The notes below the pieces were generated by a model. The model saw only the letters and a list, made by a program, of their open reading frames with translations, had not been told where the DNA came from and made no database searches. Of a stretch of DNA of 64,000 nt, positions 1-8,173 are shown piece after piece. Numbering within the stretch: position 1 is the first letter of the stretch; each line of letters starts with the position of its first letter. Source of the stretch: an uncultured Hungatella sp. (lineage in GTDB: Bacteria > Bacillota > Clostridia > Lachnospirales > Lachnospiraceae); the NCBI GenBank assembly GCA_910585645.1, contig CAJUFP010000009.1, positions 1 through 64,000 on the forward strand, in the 5' to 3' direction. The translations under genes and the position numbers were made by a program.

Positions 1-92
1 TGCTAAAGCAGGATAGAACATATCTCTGCGTTCAACCGCCCCGTGAATAGTAACTTCCCGAAACATATTTCCCGAAACTTTCCCCAAAAAGG

Positions 93-121
93 TTGTGTGA
101 ACCTGGGAAATCTAGTATAAT
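93..121 (+). promoter_or_regulatory. Sigma-A-type promoter for the phosphoribosyltransferase gene
   Basis: A -35 box TTGTGT at 93-98 and a perfect -10 box TATAAT at 116-121 are separated by 17 bases. Transcription would start near 128, about 110 bases before the proposed start codon. Nothing that I recognise as a riboswitch lies between. Confidence 0.6.
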
Positions 122-237
122 ATGGGCAAGCGGACCAAGCAGAACCCGCGGAGAGTATTTTCGCAGGCCCCACTGTCGGGCAGGGGCAAGGAGGCCAGGT
201 GGGAGTGCTTATCAATGAACAAGGGGGATTTTCTATT

Positions 238-876
238 ATGAAGACCAGAATAAGAAAGATAGGAACCGTTGGGACCACAGCTCAGATGAGGGTGATCCCG
301 GGCCATTTTGCCACCAACCATGCCCACATCAACTATTATCTGGACTTGACCATGCTTAAGAGCAGGACCAGCGAGGCGAAGGCCATTGCCAAGGTGATGG
401 CAGGTCTCTACCTTTTTGACACGGTGGTGGACACCATTGTATGTATGGAAGGCATGGAAGTGATCGGGGCGTTTTTGTCGGATGAGCTGGCCAAGGGCGG
501 TTTTATGTCCATGAACCGTCACAAGAGTATCTATGTGGTGCGCCCTGAGTTCAACAACAACAGCCAGATCATTTTCCGGGATAATCTGGTGCATATGATC
601 GAGGACAAGCATGTGCTGGTGCTGGTATCTTCCGCCACCACAGGTCTGACGGTCAATAAAGTCATCGAGAGCATTCTGTACTATAACGGCATTATGACCG
701 GAGTTTCGGCTATCTTCGGCGCTGTGGACGAGGTGGACGGAGTGCCCATCAAGGCGGTGTTCGGCAAGAAAGATCTTCCGGACTATGAGTCCTACGATTA
801 TCGGGACTGTCCTCTGTGCAAGAAGAAGCAGAAACTGGATGCCCTTGTAAACGCTTTCGGGTACTCGGCGCTGTAA
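238..876 (+). CDS. Phosphoribosyltransferase-fold protein (orotate PRTase-like)
   Basis: The 212-residue product has the shape of a type I phosphoribosyltransferase. A hydrophobic strand runs into a loop VSSATTGLTV near residues 127-138, the position of the PRPP-binding loop. In active family members that loop is normally preceded by two acidic residues; here they are S-S, so catalytic activity is uncertain. A CPLC pair near residues 191-194 at the C-terminus could bind a metal. I chose the ATG at 238 because AAGGGGGAT lies just upstream; a GTG at 199 in the same frame lacks a clear ribosome site. The gene is monocistronic, with its own promoter and a strong terminator. It may be a pyrimidine-salvage enzyme or a PRPP-sensing relative. 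The family call is reasonable but the substrate is unknown. Confidence 0.7.
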   Translation: MKTRIRKIGTVGTTAQMRVIPGHFATNHAHINYYLDLTMLKSRTSEAKAIAKVMAGLYLFDTVVDTIVCMEGMEVIGAFLSDELAKGGFMSMNRHKSIYVVRPEFNNNSQIIFRDNLVHMIEDKHVLVLVSSATTGLTVNKVIESILYYNGIMTGVSAIFGAVDEVDGVPIKAVFGKKDLPDYESYDYRDCPLCKKKQKLDALVNAFGYSAL

Positions 877-906
877 CCTGGCGCTGTAATCCGGGGAAAC
901 AGCAGC

Positions 907-958
907 AAAGAGCGTGAAAGGAACCGGCCGGATCGCCGGTTCCTTCCACGCTCTTTTT
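907..958 (+). terminator. Rho-independent terminator after the phosphoribosyltransferase gene
   Basis: A 22-base stem with a single mismatch (907-928 with 935-956) closes a short loop and ends in CTCTTTTTG. It lies between the PRTase stop and the stop of aroA on the other strand, so it may also slow minus-strand transcription, though the T-run is better on the plus strand. Confidence 0.85.
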
Positions 959-963
959 GTCCC

Positions 964-2244
964 TTATCTGACCGTCAGCCTTTCAAGATCCCTGTAAAAT
1001 CCCGGGTAGGAGATGGTTACACAGTCGGCTCCTAAGATATCTGTCTCCCCGTCCGCGCACAGTCCGGCCACGGCGAAGGTCATGGCGATCCGGTGGTCCT
1101 GGCAGCTGTCAATAACCGCCCCGTGAAGGGGGCTTTGGCCGTGTATGACCATTCCGTCCTCTGTGGCCTCCACACAGGCCCCCATGGCCGAGAGGTTTTT
1201 GACCATAACCTCAATGCGGTCAGACTCCTTTACTTTCAGCTCCGCGGCGTCGCGGATCACGGTGGAACCTTTGGCAAAGCAGGCCATGGCCGCGATTATG
1301 GGAAGCTCGTCGATCAATGTGGGGATAAGGGCCCCCTGGATGACCGTTCCGTGGAGGGAGGAGGAGCAGACCAGGATGTCAGCCACAGGCTCCCCGGAGT
1401 CGCAGCTCTCATTGAGAAGGGTTATCTGGCCTCCCATGGCTTTGATAACCTGAAGGATCCCGGCCCTGGTAGGGTTTATCCCCACATGCTTTAGCAGGAC
1501 GCGGGAGTGGGGGACCATAAGCCCCGCGCAGAGAAAGTAGGCGGCAGAGGAGATGTCCCCCGGCACATCTACACGGCTTCCGTAAAGCTCCCGGGCCGGA
1601 AGGATCACCGCTGTGGTCCCCTCCCGATATACCTGGGCGCCAAAATGTTTCAGCATGATCTCGCTGTGATCCCTGGACACATAGGGTTCCGTCACCCGGG
1701 TCTGGCCGTCCCCGTATAGTCCGGCCAGAAGGATGGCGGATTTCACCTGGGCGGAGGCTACCTTGGAAGTATAATGGATCCCTTTAAGAGCCCTGCCGCG
1801 GATCCGCAGCGGAGCGCACCCGTTGTTCCGGGCGCTTTGTATGTGAGCCCCCATAAGGGAGAGAGGCTCGATAATGCGGTTCATAGGCCGCCTCTGGATG
1901 GAGGCGTCCCCGGTCAGGGTCGCCTTGAAATTCTGGGCGGCCAGAATACCGGACATAAGGCGCATGGTAGTTCCGCTGTTGCCGCAGTCCAAGTCCGCGT
2001 CAGGACAGGCAAGGCCCCGTAGGCCTTTGCCTTTGACCACCACCGTATCCCCTCTGTTCTCAATGTCAACTCCCATCTTCTGAAAGCAGGAGATGGTGGA
2101 CAGGCAGTCAGCCCCCTGGAGATAGTTGTGAATCTCCGTGGTCCCTTTGGCGATAGAGCCAAACATCACGCTGCGGTGGGAGATGGACTTGTCCCCCGGA
2201 ACCGTGACCTCCCCGCAAAGTCCCTTTGCTCTGGTAAATTTCAT
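964..2244 (-). CDS. aroA: 3-phosphoshikimate 1-carboxyvinyltransferase (EPSP synthase)
   Basis: The enzyme transfers the enolpyruvyl group of PEP to shikimate-3-phosphate, the sixth step of the shikimate pathway, in the cytoplasm. The 426-residue length is typical. The phosphate-binding segment PGDKSISHR lies at residues 16-24 and the PEP loop DCGNSGTTMRL near residue 85. Near the C-terminus, ELKVKESDR and DHRIAM are classic family motifs. The NSGTT form of the PEP loop resembles Bacillus-type enzymes. It is the last gene of an aroF-tyrA-aroA unit read leftward, 96 bases after tyrA; that gap holds a 17-base GC palindrome (2280-2296) but no obvious terminator. The cluster supplies chorismate and directs it to tyrosine. 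Confidence 0.97.
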   Translation of the reverse strand: MKFTRAKGLCGEVTVPGDKSISHRSVMFGSIAKGTTEIHNYLQGADCLSTISCFQKMGVDIENRGDTVVVKGKGLRGLACPDADLDCGNSGTTMRLMSGILAAQNFKATLTGDASIQRRPMNRIIEPLSLMGAHIQSARNNGCAPLRIRGRALKGIHYTSKVASAQVKSAILLAGLYGDGQTRVTEPYVSRDHSEIMLKHFGAQVYREGTTAVILPARELYGSRVDVPGDISSAAYFLCAGLMVPHSRVLLKHVGINPTRAGILQVIKAMGGQITLLNESCDSGEPVADILVCSSSLHGTVIQGALIPTLIDELPIIAAMACFAKGSTVIRDAAELKVKESDRIEVMVKNLSAMGACVEATEDGMVIHGQSPLHGAVIDSCQDHRIAMTFAVAGLCADGETDILGADCVTISYPGFYRDLERLTVR

Positions 2245-2340
2245 CGTAGTTTTCCGGCCTTTCCCGTAATTTTTTCTGTCCCCCGCCAGGCGGGGGCTGT
2301 CCGCAGAAGGGGCCCGTGACTTACGCCTCCGGACGCTGTT

Positions 2341-3435
2341 CTACAGACTGAGCTCATAGTGATATTTTTTAAGCCTTTCCCAGGCCTTGTCCATAGCCTC
2401 TTTGTCATAAAAATCGATCCTCAGGGCGCCTTCCCCCCGCTCCCGGTTGTGATTGATCCCGATGTTCCGGATGCTGATGCCGCCTGCTGCCAGGATGACC
2501 GAGATGGTGGAGATGGACCCCACCTCGTCCGCAATATCCACCGTAAAGCTGTACTCCGGCTCCACAGACCCTTTTGTCCTCTCGGAAAAGGTGCTGCGGT
2601 AATCCCTGGAGGTCTCAAACAGCTCGTAGACGGCTTTTGTGTCCCTGGCCTCCAGCCGGTCCAGGACCGCCTCCAGAGAGTCTATATAAAGCCTTAGGAT
2701 GTGAGCCAGATTTTTGCTGTTGGTCATGCAGATCTGCTCCCACATCCGGGGGGAGGAGGAGGCGATCCGGGTAATATCCTTAAAACCGCCGGCTGCCAGC
2801 CGGTTCATCAGGCCGTCCTCCTGATCGCTGTCCCTTACCAGGTTTACCAGGGAAGATGCCACGATGTGGGGGAGATGGCTGATGGCTGCCGTGATCTGGT
2901 CGTGGCGCTCATAGTCCAGGACAATGGGGATGGAGCCGATGGACGCGGCCACATGCACCAGGCGGTCAACATCCTCCTTTCGGCTCTTCGGGGTGGGGGT
3001 GATGATATAGTAGGCATTTTCCAGAAGGCGGTCCGAGGAATTCTCGTATCCGGTCTTCTCCGAGCCGGCCATGGGATGGCCGCCTACAAACACCTCCTCC
3101 ATCCCCAGCCGGGTTACGTGGCTGTGGATGTCGGTCTTGGTGCTGCCCACGTCGGTCACAAGGGCTCCCGGCTTTAACCAGGGCTGTATCTTGCTTAAGT
3201 AGGCCGCGTTGTATTCCACGGGAGTACACAGAAAGATCATATCGCAGGTTTCAAGCTCTTTGCCGATGTCCGGGAGGATCACGTCCACCATACCGTCCTG
3301 CTTGGCCTTTAGAAGCTTCTGGCCGGAGCGGGTGTAGGCAAGGATGGTGATGTCCGGGTTGGAGCGCTTAAGGCCCCGGGCGATGGAACCGCCGATGAGG
3401 CCAAAGCCGATAAAGGCTATGCGTAAGTCAGCCAT
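2341..3435 (-). CDS. tyrA: Prephenate dehydrogenase with C-terminal ACT domain
   Basis: This enzyme oxidatively decarboxylates prephenate to 4-hydroxyphenylpyruvate for tyrosine synthesis. Residues 6-20 form the NAD(P) fingerprint GFGLIGG. VTDVGSTKTDIHSHV and GGHPMAGSE in the first half are typical of the TyrA family. The last ~70 residues (from about 292) look like an ACT domain, where tyrosine feedback usually acts. No chorismate mutase domain is fused. The start codon overlaps the last base of aroF, so the two are translationally coupled and share the promoter upstream of aroF. The length of 364 residues fits Firmicute TyrA with an ACT domain. Confidence 0.95.
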   Translation of the reverse strand: MADLRIAFIGFGLIGGSIARGLKRSNPDITILAYTRSGQKLLKAKQDGMVDVILPDIGKELETCDMIFLCTPVEYNAAYLSKIQPWLKPGALVTDVGSTKTDIHSHVTRLGMEEVFVGGHPMAGSEKTGYENSSDRLLENAYYIITPTPKSRKEDVDRLVHVAASIGSIPIVLDYERHDQITAAISHLPHIVASSLVNLVRDSDQEDGLMNRLAAGGFKDITRIASSSPRMWEQICMTNSKNLAHILRLYIDSLEAVLDRLEARDTKAVYELFETSRDYRSTFSERTKGSVEPEYSFTVDIADEVGSISTISVILAAGGISIRNIGINHNRERGEGALRIDFYDKEAMDKAWERLKKYHYELSL

Positions 3436-4448
3436 TACATGCTCCTTCCCACCAGTCCGGCAAAAGGCCTTAAGTCGTCCATAAGGGTCTCAAACTGCCC
3501 GAAGGTCAGAGACTGGGGGCCGTCGGACAGGGCGCAGGAGGGACAGGGGTGGACTTCGATCATCAGGCCGTCAGCCCCCGCAGCCACGGCGGCCTTAGCC
3601 AGAGGCTCCACGTAGGCCCGGACGCCTGTGGCGTGGCTGGGATCCACGATAACCGGAAGATGGCTCTTGGACCGAATCACCGGAACCGCGCTGATGTCCA
3701 GGGTGTTGCGGGTGCTGGTCTCATACGTGCGAATGCCCCGCTCGCACAGCACGATATTGGGGTTGCCCTCGGAGATGATGTACTCCGCGGCGTTGAGCCA
3801 CTCGTCGATGGTGGCGGAAAGCCCTCTTTTTAACAGAACCGGGACACCTGACTTGCCCGCCTCCTTTAACAGCTCAAAGTTCTGCATGTTCCTGGCCCCG
3901 ATCTGAAGCATGTCCACATACTTTACGGCAGCCTCGATGGCGTGGGCGCTGGTAACCTCGCAGATCACGTTAAGGCCCGTGGCCTCCCTGGCCTCCTTCA
4001 TGTACTTCAGCCCCTCTTCCTCCAGGCCCTGGAACGAGTAGGGGGAGGTTCTGGGCTTGTAGGCGCCGCCCCGCAGGAAGGCGGCGCCCGCCTTTTTTAC
4101 GGCGGCGGCGGTCTCCATCAGCTGCTCCCTGCTCTCGATGGCGCAGGGGCCGGCCATGACCGTCACGGTGCCGGGGCCGATGGAGGTGTTTCCCACAGGG
4201 ATGACAGAGTCTTCGGGGTGGAACTTTTTGTTCACCAGCTTGTAGCTTTCCGTCACGTTGACCACCTTGTCCACGCCGTCGGAGATCTCGATGTTGGAGC
4301 CGTGGAGCTTTGACTTGTCGCCTACAACGCCTACGATGGTCACCTGGTCGCCTTTGGATAAATGGGGGTGTAGCCCTTTGGACTGGATCAAACGGGTTAC
4401 ATTTTGGACAGCTTCCTCGGAAGCGTTTGGTTTCATAATAATAATCAT
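3435..4448 (-). CDS. aroF: 3-deoxy-7-phosphoheptulonate synthase (DAHP synthase, ferredoxin-like domain type)
   Basis: It condenses PEP and erythrose-4-phosphate, the first committed step of aromatic synthesis. Residues 1-75 form the ferredoxin-like regulatory domain found in type I-beta DAHP synthases. The TIM barrel follows from about residue 95, with GPCAIES, FLRGGAYKPRTSPYSF and DPSHATG in the expected order. The length of 337 residues is normal. The ATG at 4448 is preceded by AGGAGAGG at good spacing. It leads the aroF-tyrA-aroA operon from a consensus-like promoter. No T-box or leader peptide was seen in the short 5' region, so feedback is probably at the enzyme level through the N-terminal domain. 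Confidence 0.96.
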   Translation of the reverse strand: MIIIMKPNASEEAVQNVTRLIQSKGLHPHLSKGDQVTIVGVVGDKSKLHGSNIEISDGVDKVVNVTESYKLVNKKFHPEDSVIPVGNTSIGPGTVTVMAGPCAIESREQLMETAAAVKKAGAAFLRGGAYKPRTSPYSFQGLEEEGLKYMKEAREATGLNVICEVTSAHAIEAAVKYVDMLQIGARNMQNFELLKEAGKSGVPVLLKRGLSATIDEWLNAAEYIISEGNPNIVLCERGIRTYETSTRNTLDISAVPVIRSKSHLPVIVDPSHATGVRAYVEPLAKAAVAAGADGLMIEVHPCPSCALSDGPQSLTFGQFETLMDDLRPFAGLVGRSM

Positions 4449-4479
4449 GGCAATAACCTCTCCTAAAATTTATTTCCCT

Positions 4480-4508
4480 ATTTTAAGACAAACAGAGGGA
4501 TTTGTCAA
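4480..4508 (-). promoter_or_regulatory. Promoter of the aroF-tyrA-aroA operon
   Basis: Read on the minus strand, a perfect -35 TTGACA (4508-4503) and a -10 TAAAAT (4485-4480) are 17 bases apart, followed by AGGAGAGG and the aroF start. An inverted repeat CTTTAAAC...GTTTAAAG at about 4520-4542 lies just upstream of the -35 and could be an operator. Confidence 0.75.
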
Positions 4509-4656
4509 CGCTTTTATGCTTTAAACTTTTGAGGTTTAAAGTGGGAAATGATTCGAAAAAGACCGGATTTTTCAGGGCGGGGAGAAAGAAAAAGAAAGAT
4601 TTTTCCCGGAGACGGAAATTTTATAAAGAAAATATAAAGAAAATATAAAATGCTTA

Positions 4657-4685
4657 TTGACATTATGCCCAAAATCTGGTAGACT
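4657..4685 (+). promoter_or_regulatory. Promoter of the PTS/antiterminator operon
   Basis: A perfect -35 TTGACA at 4657-4662 and a -10 TAGACT at 4680-4685 are 17 bases apart. The predicted transcript begins just before the RNA antiterminator site, the arrangement seen in LicT/SacY/GlcT-controlled operons. Confidence 0.75.
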
Positions 4686-4712
4686 ACACACATAGACAAA
4701 AGAATAGAAGTT

Positions 4713-4740
4713 GGATTGTTACTGACAAGCAGGCAAAACC
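4713..4740 (+). promoter_or_regulatory. RAT site (ribonucleic antiterminator target of a BglG/LicT-family protein)
   Basis: This 28-base segment begins GGATTGTTACTG and ends GCAGGCAAAACC, the conserved halves of RAT hairpins in sac, bgl and ptsG leaders. Its 3' half overlaps the 5' arm of the following terminator, so a bound antiterminator protein would prevent the terminator from forming. The downstream gene encodes such a protein, implying autoregulation. Confidence 0.88.
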
Positions 4741-4791
4741 AGTTTTGAATGACACTCATGAGAAGTCTGTCATTTCAAGATTGGCTTTTTT
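4735..4791 (+). terminator. Leader terminator overlapping the RAT site
   Basis: An imperfect long stem pairs AAACCAGTTTTGA-ATGACA with TGTCATTTCAAGATTGGCTTT and is followed by a T-run at about 4786-4791. It shares bases with the RAT hairpin, making the two structures mutually exclusive. Confidence 0.82.
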
Positions 4792-4837
4792 ATTTTCAAA
4801 ATTCCCCGGACAGGGGTATATGGTGCGTAACAGTAAT

Positions 4838-5665
4838 ATGAGAATTGAAAAAGTGATCAACAATAACGTAGTGAGCGCCCTGGACGAGGACGGGACGGAG
4901 ACCGTGGTTATGGGGCGGGGGATCGGCTACCACACAAAGCAGGGCATGGAGATCCCGGAAGATAAGATCGAAAAGGTGTTCCGCCTGGAAACTCCGGGGA
5001 CGGCAGGCAGATTTGGGAGCCTTCTGGAGAAGATACCTCTGGAGCATTTGCAGATCTCCACGGAGATCATCGACTACGCGGGGAATGTGCTGAACCGGAA
5101 GCTGAACGAGAGCATTTACCTGACCCTGACAGACCATATTAATTTTTCCATTGAGCGATTCCGCATGAACATGATGTTCTGCAACCCCCTGATCCGGGAG
5201 GTAAAAAGTTTTTACAAGGAAGAGTACCTAGTGGGGGAGTACGCCATAGCTTTGGTGGAGCGGAAGCTGGGGATCAAGCTGCCCTCGGACGAGGCGGCGT
5301 CTATTGCCCTGCACATCGTCAACGCGGAGTACAACATCAAGATGCGGGACACCATTGACATCACCAATCTGATCCAGGAAGTTCTGGGGATCATTGAGGG
5401 GTATTTTCAGATGAAGCTGGAGGAGCATTCTATCAGCTATGAGAGGCTGATCACCCATGTGCGGTTCTTGGCTGAGCGGATCTACTGCAAGGAGCTTTTA
5501 GACGAGGGAAGCCCGGAGTTCTGTCAGATGATCGCCAGGCTCTACCCCGAAGAGTACGGGTGCAGCATGAACGTGCGGGAGTACATCAAAGAGCATTATG
5601 AGCATTCTGTGACGGACGAGGAAGTGGCGTATCTGGCCGTGCATATCAAGAGGGTGCGGATGTAG
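4838..5665 (+). CDS. PRD-containing transcription antiterminator (BglG/LicT/GlcT family)
   Basis: This RNA-binding regulator would stabilise the RAT hairpin in its own leader and let transcription continue into the PTS genes. From the ATG at 4838 the product is 275 residues. Residues 1-55 are the co-antiterminator RNA-binding domain (MRIEKVINNNVV start, MGRGIGYHTKQG). Two PTS-regulation domains follow, each with two candidate phosphorylated histidines (LTDHI, ALHIVNAE, LITHVRF, LAVHIKR). The start is chosen from family alignment: an upstream ATG at 4820 would add six residues and the reading frame stays open into the leader. Regulation by PTS phosphorylation is family knowledge. The following NagE-type transporter is the likely target, so the inducer may be N-acetylglucosamine or glucose. 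Confidence 0.9.
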   Translation: MRIEKVINNNVVSALDEDGTETVVMGRGIGYHTKQGMEIPEDKIEKVFRLETPGTAGRFGSLLEKIPLEHLQISTEIIDYAGNVLNRKLNESIYLTLTDHINFSIERFRMNMMFCNPLIREVKSFYKEEYLVGEYAIALVERKLGIKLPSDEAASIALHIVNAEYNIKMRDTIDITNLIQEVLGIIEGYFQMKLEEHSISYERLITHVRFLAERIYCKELLDEGSPEFCQMIARLYPEEYGCSMNVREYIKEHYEHSVTDEEVAYLAVHIKRVRM

Positions 5666-5746
5666 AACGAAGAGAGTCGGCGGGTTTTATCCGTCTTTGC
5701 CGCAGGGGCAGGCGGGGACGCTGGTTAATAAAAGGAGGCGATTTCA

Positions 5747-6241
5747 GTGTTTGGAGCTTTGAAGAAGATGTTTGGAGGCGGCCAGGAGGAGCAAAAGAAG
5801 GTGATCCTGGCTCCGGTTTCAGGGACGGTGATCCCTATGAGCCAGGTAGCGGACCCTACGTTCAGCCAGGAGATCCTGGGCAAGGGAGTGGCCATTGTGC
5901 CGGATTCGGGAGTGTTTGTGGCCCCGGCTGACGGGGAGGTGGCGGTGATGTTTGAGACAAAGCACGCGGTGAGCATCAAGGCGGACTGCGGGGCCGAGTT
6001 TATCATCCACATCGGCATGGACACGGTGAACCTTAAGGGCGAGCATTTTACATCCTTTGTGGCCCAGGGCGATAAGGTGAAAGCAGGGGATAAGCTGGTG
6101 GAAGTGGACCTGGAGAAGGTGAAGGAGGCAGGTTACGACGTGACCACTCCTATCGTCATCTGCAACACGCCCAGTTTCCCGAATATGGTGTGCCATACAG
6201 GCATGGAAGTGAAGGCCCTGGATCCCATTATCGAGTTGTAA
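5747..6241 (+). CDS. crr: PTS glucose-family EIIA component (stand-alone)
   Basis: EIIA accepts phosphate from HPr and passes it to the IIB domain of the transporter. The 164-residue product is a complete EIIA-Glc-type domain. FIIHIGMDTV places the phospho-accepting histidine at residue 88, and the partner histidine of FETKHAV is at residue 73. The start is GTG at 5747 behind AAGGAGGCG. It is a separate protein; the IICB gene two places downstream lacks its own IIA, so these two are natural partners. The gene lies in the antiterminator-controlled operon. Confidence 0.94.
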   Translation: MFGALKKMFGGGQEEQKKVILAPVSGTVIPMSQVADPTFSQEILGKGVAIVPDSGVFVAPADGEVAVMFETKHAVSIKADCGAEFIIHIGMDTVNLKGEHFTSFVAQGDKVKAGDKLVEVDLEKVKEAGYDVTTPIVICNTPSFPNMVCHTGMEVKALDPIIEL

Positions 6242-6271
6242 AAAGGGATCGGGATCTTAAGGGTGAGAGTT

Positions 6272-6535
6272 ATGGAAAGCAAGACGTTTGTTTTGAAGGA
6301 TCTGGAAGGGCTCCACGCCAGGAACGCGGCAAAAGTAGTCATGGCGGTTCAGGGCGGGGGAGACGTAAAAGTGACTGTCCGGTGCGGGGGCATGGAAGCG
6401 GACGGGGAAAACATTCTGGAACTGATGTCCTTAAACGCCAGGTACGGCGCCGAGCTTACGGTGACAGCCCTGGGGGAGAGGGCCCGGGAGATTTTGGAAA
6501 AGGTGGAGAAAGCAGTAAACGGCAGTATGATTTAA
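6272..6535 (+). CDS. HPr-like phosphocarrier protein lacking the regulatory serine
   Basis: This 87-residue protein has the HPr fold and carries the phospho-accepting histidine at residue 15 in GLHARNA. The proline normally following HAR is asparagine. Around residue 47 it reads ENILELMSL where HPr of low-GC Gram-positives has KSIMGVMSL, so the serine phosphorylated by HPr kinase (Ser46) is replaced by asparagine. It could therefore pass phosphate to EIIA but probably not act as the carbon-catabolite co-repressor. The ATG at 6272 follows AAGGGTGA; a GTG at 6263 is an alternative. It sits between the EIIA and IICB genes, suggesting a dedicated carrier. A canonical HPr is presumably elsewhere in the genome. 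Confidence 0.85.
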   Translation: MESKTFVLKDLEGLHARNAAKVVMAVQGGGDVKVTVRCGGMEADGENILELMSLNARYGAELTVTALGERAREILEKVEKAVNGSMI

Positions 6536-6598
6536 ATCCATGGCGGGTTTAAATAGACGAGTCAAACGGCCATTGGCCGGAAGAAAGGAGCTTTTATT

Positions 6599-8053
6599 AT
6601 GATGAAGTATTTCCAAAAACTTGGCAAAGCGTTGATGCTTCCCGTAGCGTGTCTGCCCGTGTGCGGTATCCTTATGGGCGTGGGCTACATATTGGCGCCG
6701 GCAGCCATGGCAGGCGAGGTCCAGGGTTTTACGGCGGGAGGATTTCTCTACAGCGTGGGTCTGTTCCTGATTAAAGCGGGCGGCGCTCTGATTGACAACA
6801 TGTCCTGGCTGTTTGCCATCGGCGTGGCCGTAGGCATGGCTGACGACGGCGACGGCGCTGCAGGGCTGTCAGGTTTGGTATCCATGTTCATGATCACCAC
6901 ACTGTTGAGCAGTGGCACCGTAGCCGGAATTACCGGCAAGGAAGCCGACCCGGCTTTCGGAAAGATCGTGAACCAGTTTGTAGGTATCATCTCCGGTATC
7001 ATCGGAGCTACCTGCTATAATAAGTACAAAGGCGTAAAGCTTCCCAATGCTCTGGCGTTCTTTAGCGGCAAGCGGGCGGTAGCGATCTTTACGGCGATTT
7101 ATTCCATCGGCGCGGCCCTGGTGTTGTTCTTTGTATGGCCGGTGGTGTACGGCGCGCTGGTAGGCATGGGCAAGGCGTTTATCGGCATGGGCGCTTTGGG
7201 CGCGGGCATCTACGCGTTCTTTAACCGTCTGCTGATCCCCTTTGGCCTTCACCACGCCCTCAACTCCGTGTTCTGGTTTGACGTGGCAGGGATCAACGAC
7301 CTTGGCAATTTCTGGGGCAACACCGGTACCTTCGGACAGACCGGTATGTATATGACAGGGTTCTTCCCGTTCATGATGTTCGGTCTTCCGGTAGCGTGTC
7401 TGGCTATGTACCATACGGCGAAACCGGAAAAGAAGCAGATCGCTTACGGCCTTCTGGCGTCAGCGGCCTTCTGTTCCTTCTTTACCGGCGTTACGGAGCC
7501 CATCGAGTTCGCGTTTATGTTCCTGGCTCCCGGACTTTATGTAGTTCATGCCCTTTTGGCAGGTATTACGGCAGGTATTACGGTGGCCCTTCCCATCCGC
7601 GCCGGATTCTCATTCTCAGGCGGCGCCGTGGATATGGTTTTAAGCTCCTTCACTCCATTGGCTCAGAATCCGTGGCTTCTGATCCCCATAGGCATTGTGG
7701 TTGGCGTGATCTACTATGTGGTGTTCCGGTTTGTGATCACCAAGTTTGACCTGAAGACACCGGGCCGGGAGGATGACGAGGACGAGACCAAGGTGGTTCT
7801 GGCCAACAACGACTTTACCCAGGTTGCGGCGATTATCCTGGAGGGCGTAGGCGGCCCGGCCAATGTGACTTCCATTGACAACTGTATCACAAGACTCCGT
7901 CTGGAGGTGAAGGATTACACGGCTGTTGACGAGAAGAAGATCAAGTCCGCCGGCATCGCCGGCATCATCCGGCCGGGAAAGACATCGGTTCAGGTTATTG
8001 TGGGAACCCAGGTGCAGTTTGTGGCGGATGAGTTTAAGAAACTCTGCAAGTAA
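6599..8053 (+). CDS. nagE: PTS EIICB transporter, N-acetylglucosamine (NagE)-type, possibly glucose
   Basis: This membrane permease couples uptake to phosphorylation of an aminosugar or glucose. Residues 1 to about 390 form the hydrophobic IIC domain. It contains GLHHALNSVFWF, MYMTGFFPFMMFGLP, FFTGVTEPIEFAFMFLAP and the domain end FDLKTPGRED, all closer to NagE than to classical PtsG as I recall them. The C-terminal IIB domain has its phospho-cysteine at residue 429 in DNCITRLRLEV. No IIA domain is attached; a separate EIIA is encoded upstream. Two ATGs are adjacent; AAAGGAG at 6584-6590 fits 6599. A strong terminator follows. Sugar specificity is inferred from sequence resemblance only. Confidence 0.88.
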   Translation: MMKYFQKLGKALMLPVACLPVCGILMGVGYILAPAAMAGEVQGFTAGGFLYSVGLFLIKAGGALIDNMSWLFAIGVAVGMADDGDGAAGLSGLVSMFMITTLLSSGTVAGITGKEADPAFGKIVNQFVGIISGIIGATCYNKYKGVKLPNALAFFSGKRAVAIFTAIYSIGAALVLFFVWPVVYGALVGMGKAFIGMGALGAGIYAFFNRLLIPFGLHHALNSVFWFDVAGINDLGNFWGNTGTFGQTGMYMTGFFPFMMFGLPVACLAMYHTAKPEKKQIAYGLLASAAFCSFFTGVTEPIEFAFMFLAPGLYVVHALLAGITAGITVALPIRAGFSFSGGAVDMVLSSFTPLAQNPWLLIPIGIVVGVIYYVVFRFVITKFDLKTPGREDDEDETKVVLANNDFTQVAAIILEGVGGPANVTSIDNCITRLRLEVKDYTAVDEKKIKSAGIAGIIRPGKTSVQVIVGTQVQFVADEFKKLCK

Positions 8054-8105
8054 ACTTGTGGATATATTTACAAATGAAGAGTACAAAATGACATTGAATT
8101 TCCCC

Positions 8106-8140
8106 GCTTTCCCCTCTATAATAGAGGGGAAAGCATTTTT
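8106..8140 (+). terminator. Terminator of the PTS operon
   Basis: A perfect 12-base stem (8106-8117 with 8123-8134) with a 5-base loop is followed by ATTTTT. It lies between the IICB gene and galE. Confidence 0.88.
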
Positions 8141-8173
8141 AGGCTATAAGATGCGAGAATGGAGGAAAATGAT

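Noticed and set aside
2280..2296. 17-base GC palindrome between tyrA and aroA as a terminator
   Set aside because: On the minus strand it is followed by A residues, not a T-run, so it is not a convincing terminator for that operon.
1093..2319. Several open frames opposite aroA and tyrA
   Set aside because: They are antisense shadows of well-supported genes, lack ribosome sites and show no recognisable domains.
4449..4656. T-box or leader-peptide attenuator ahead of aroF
   Set aside because: The predicted transcript leader is only a few tens of bases and contains no T-box motifs or aromatic codon runs.
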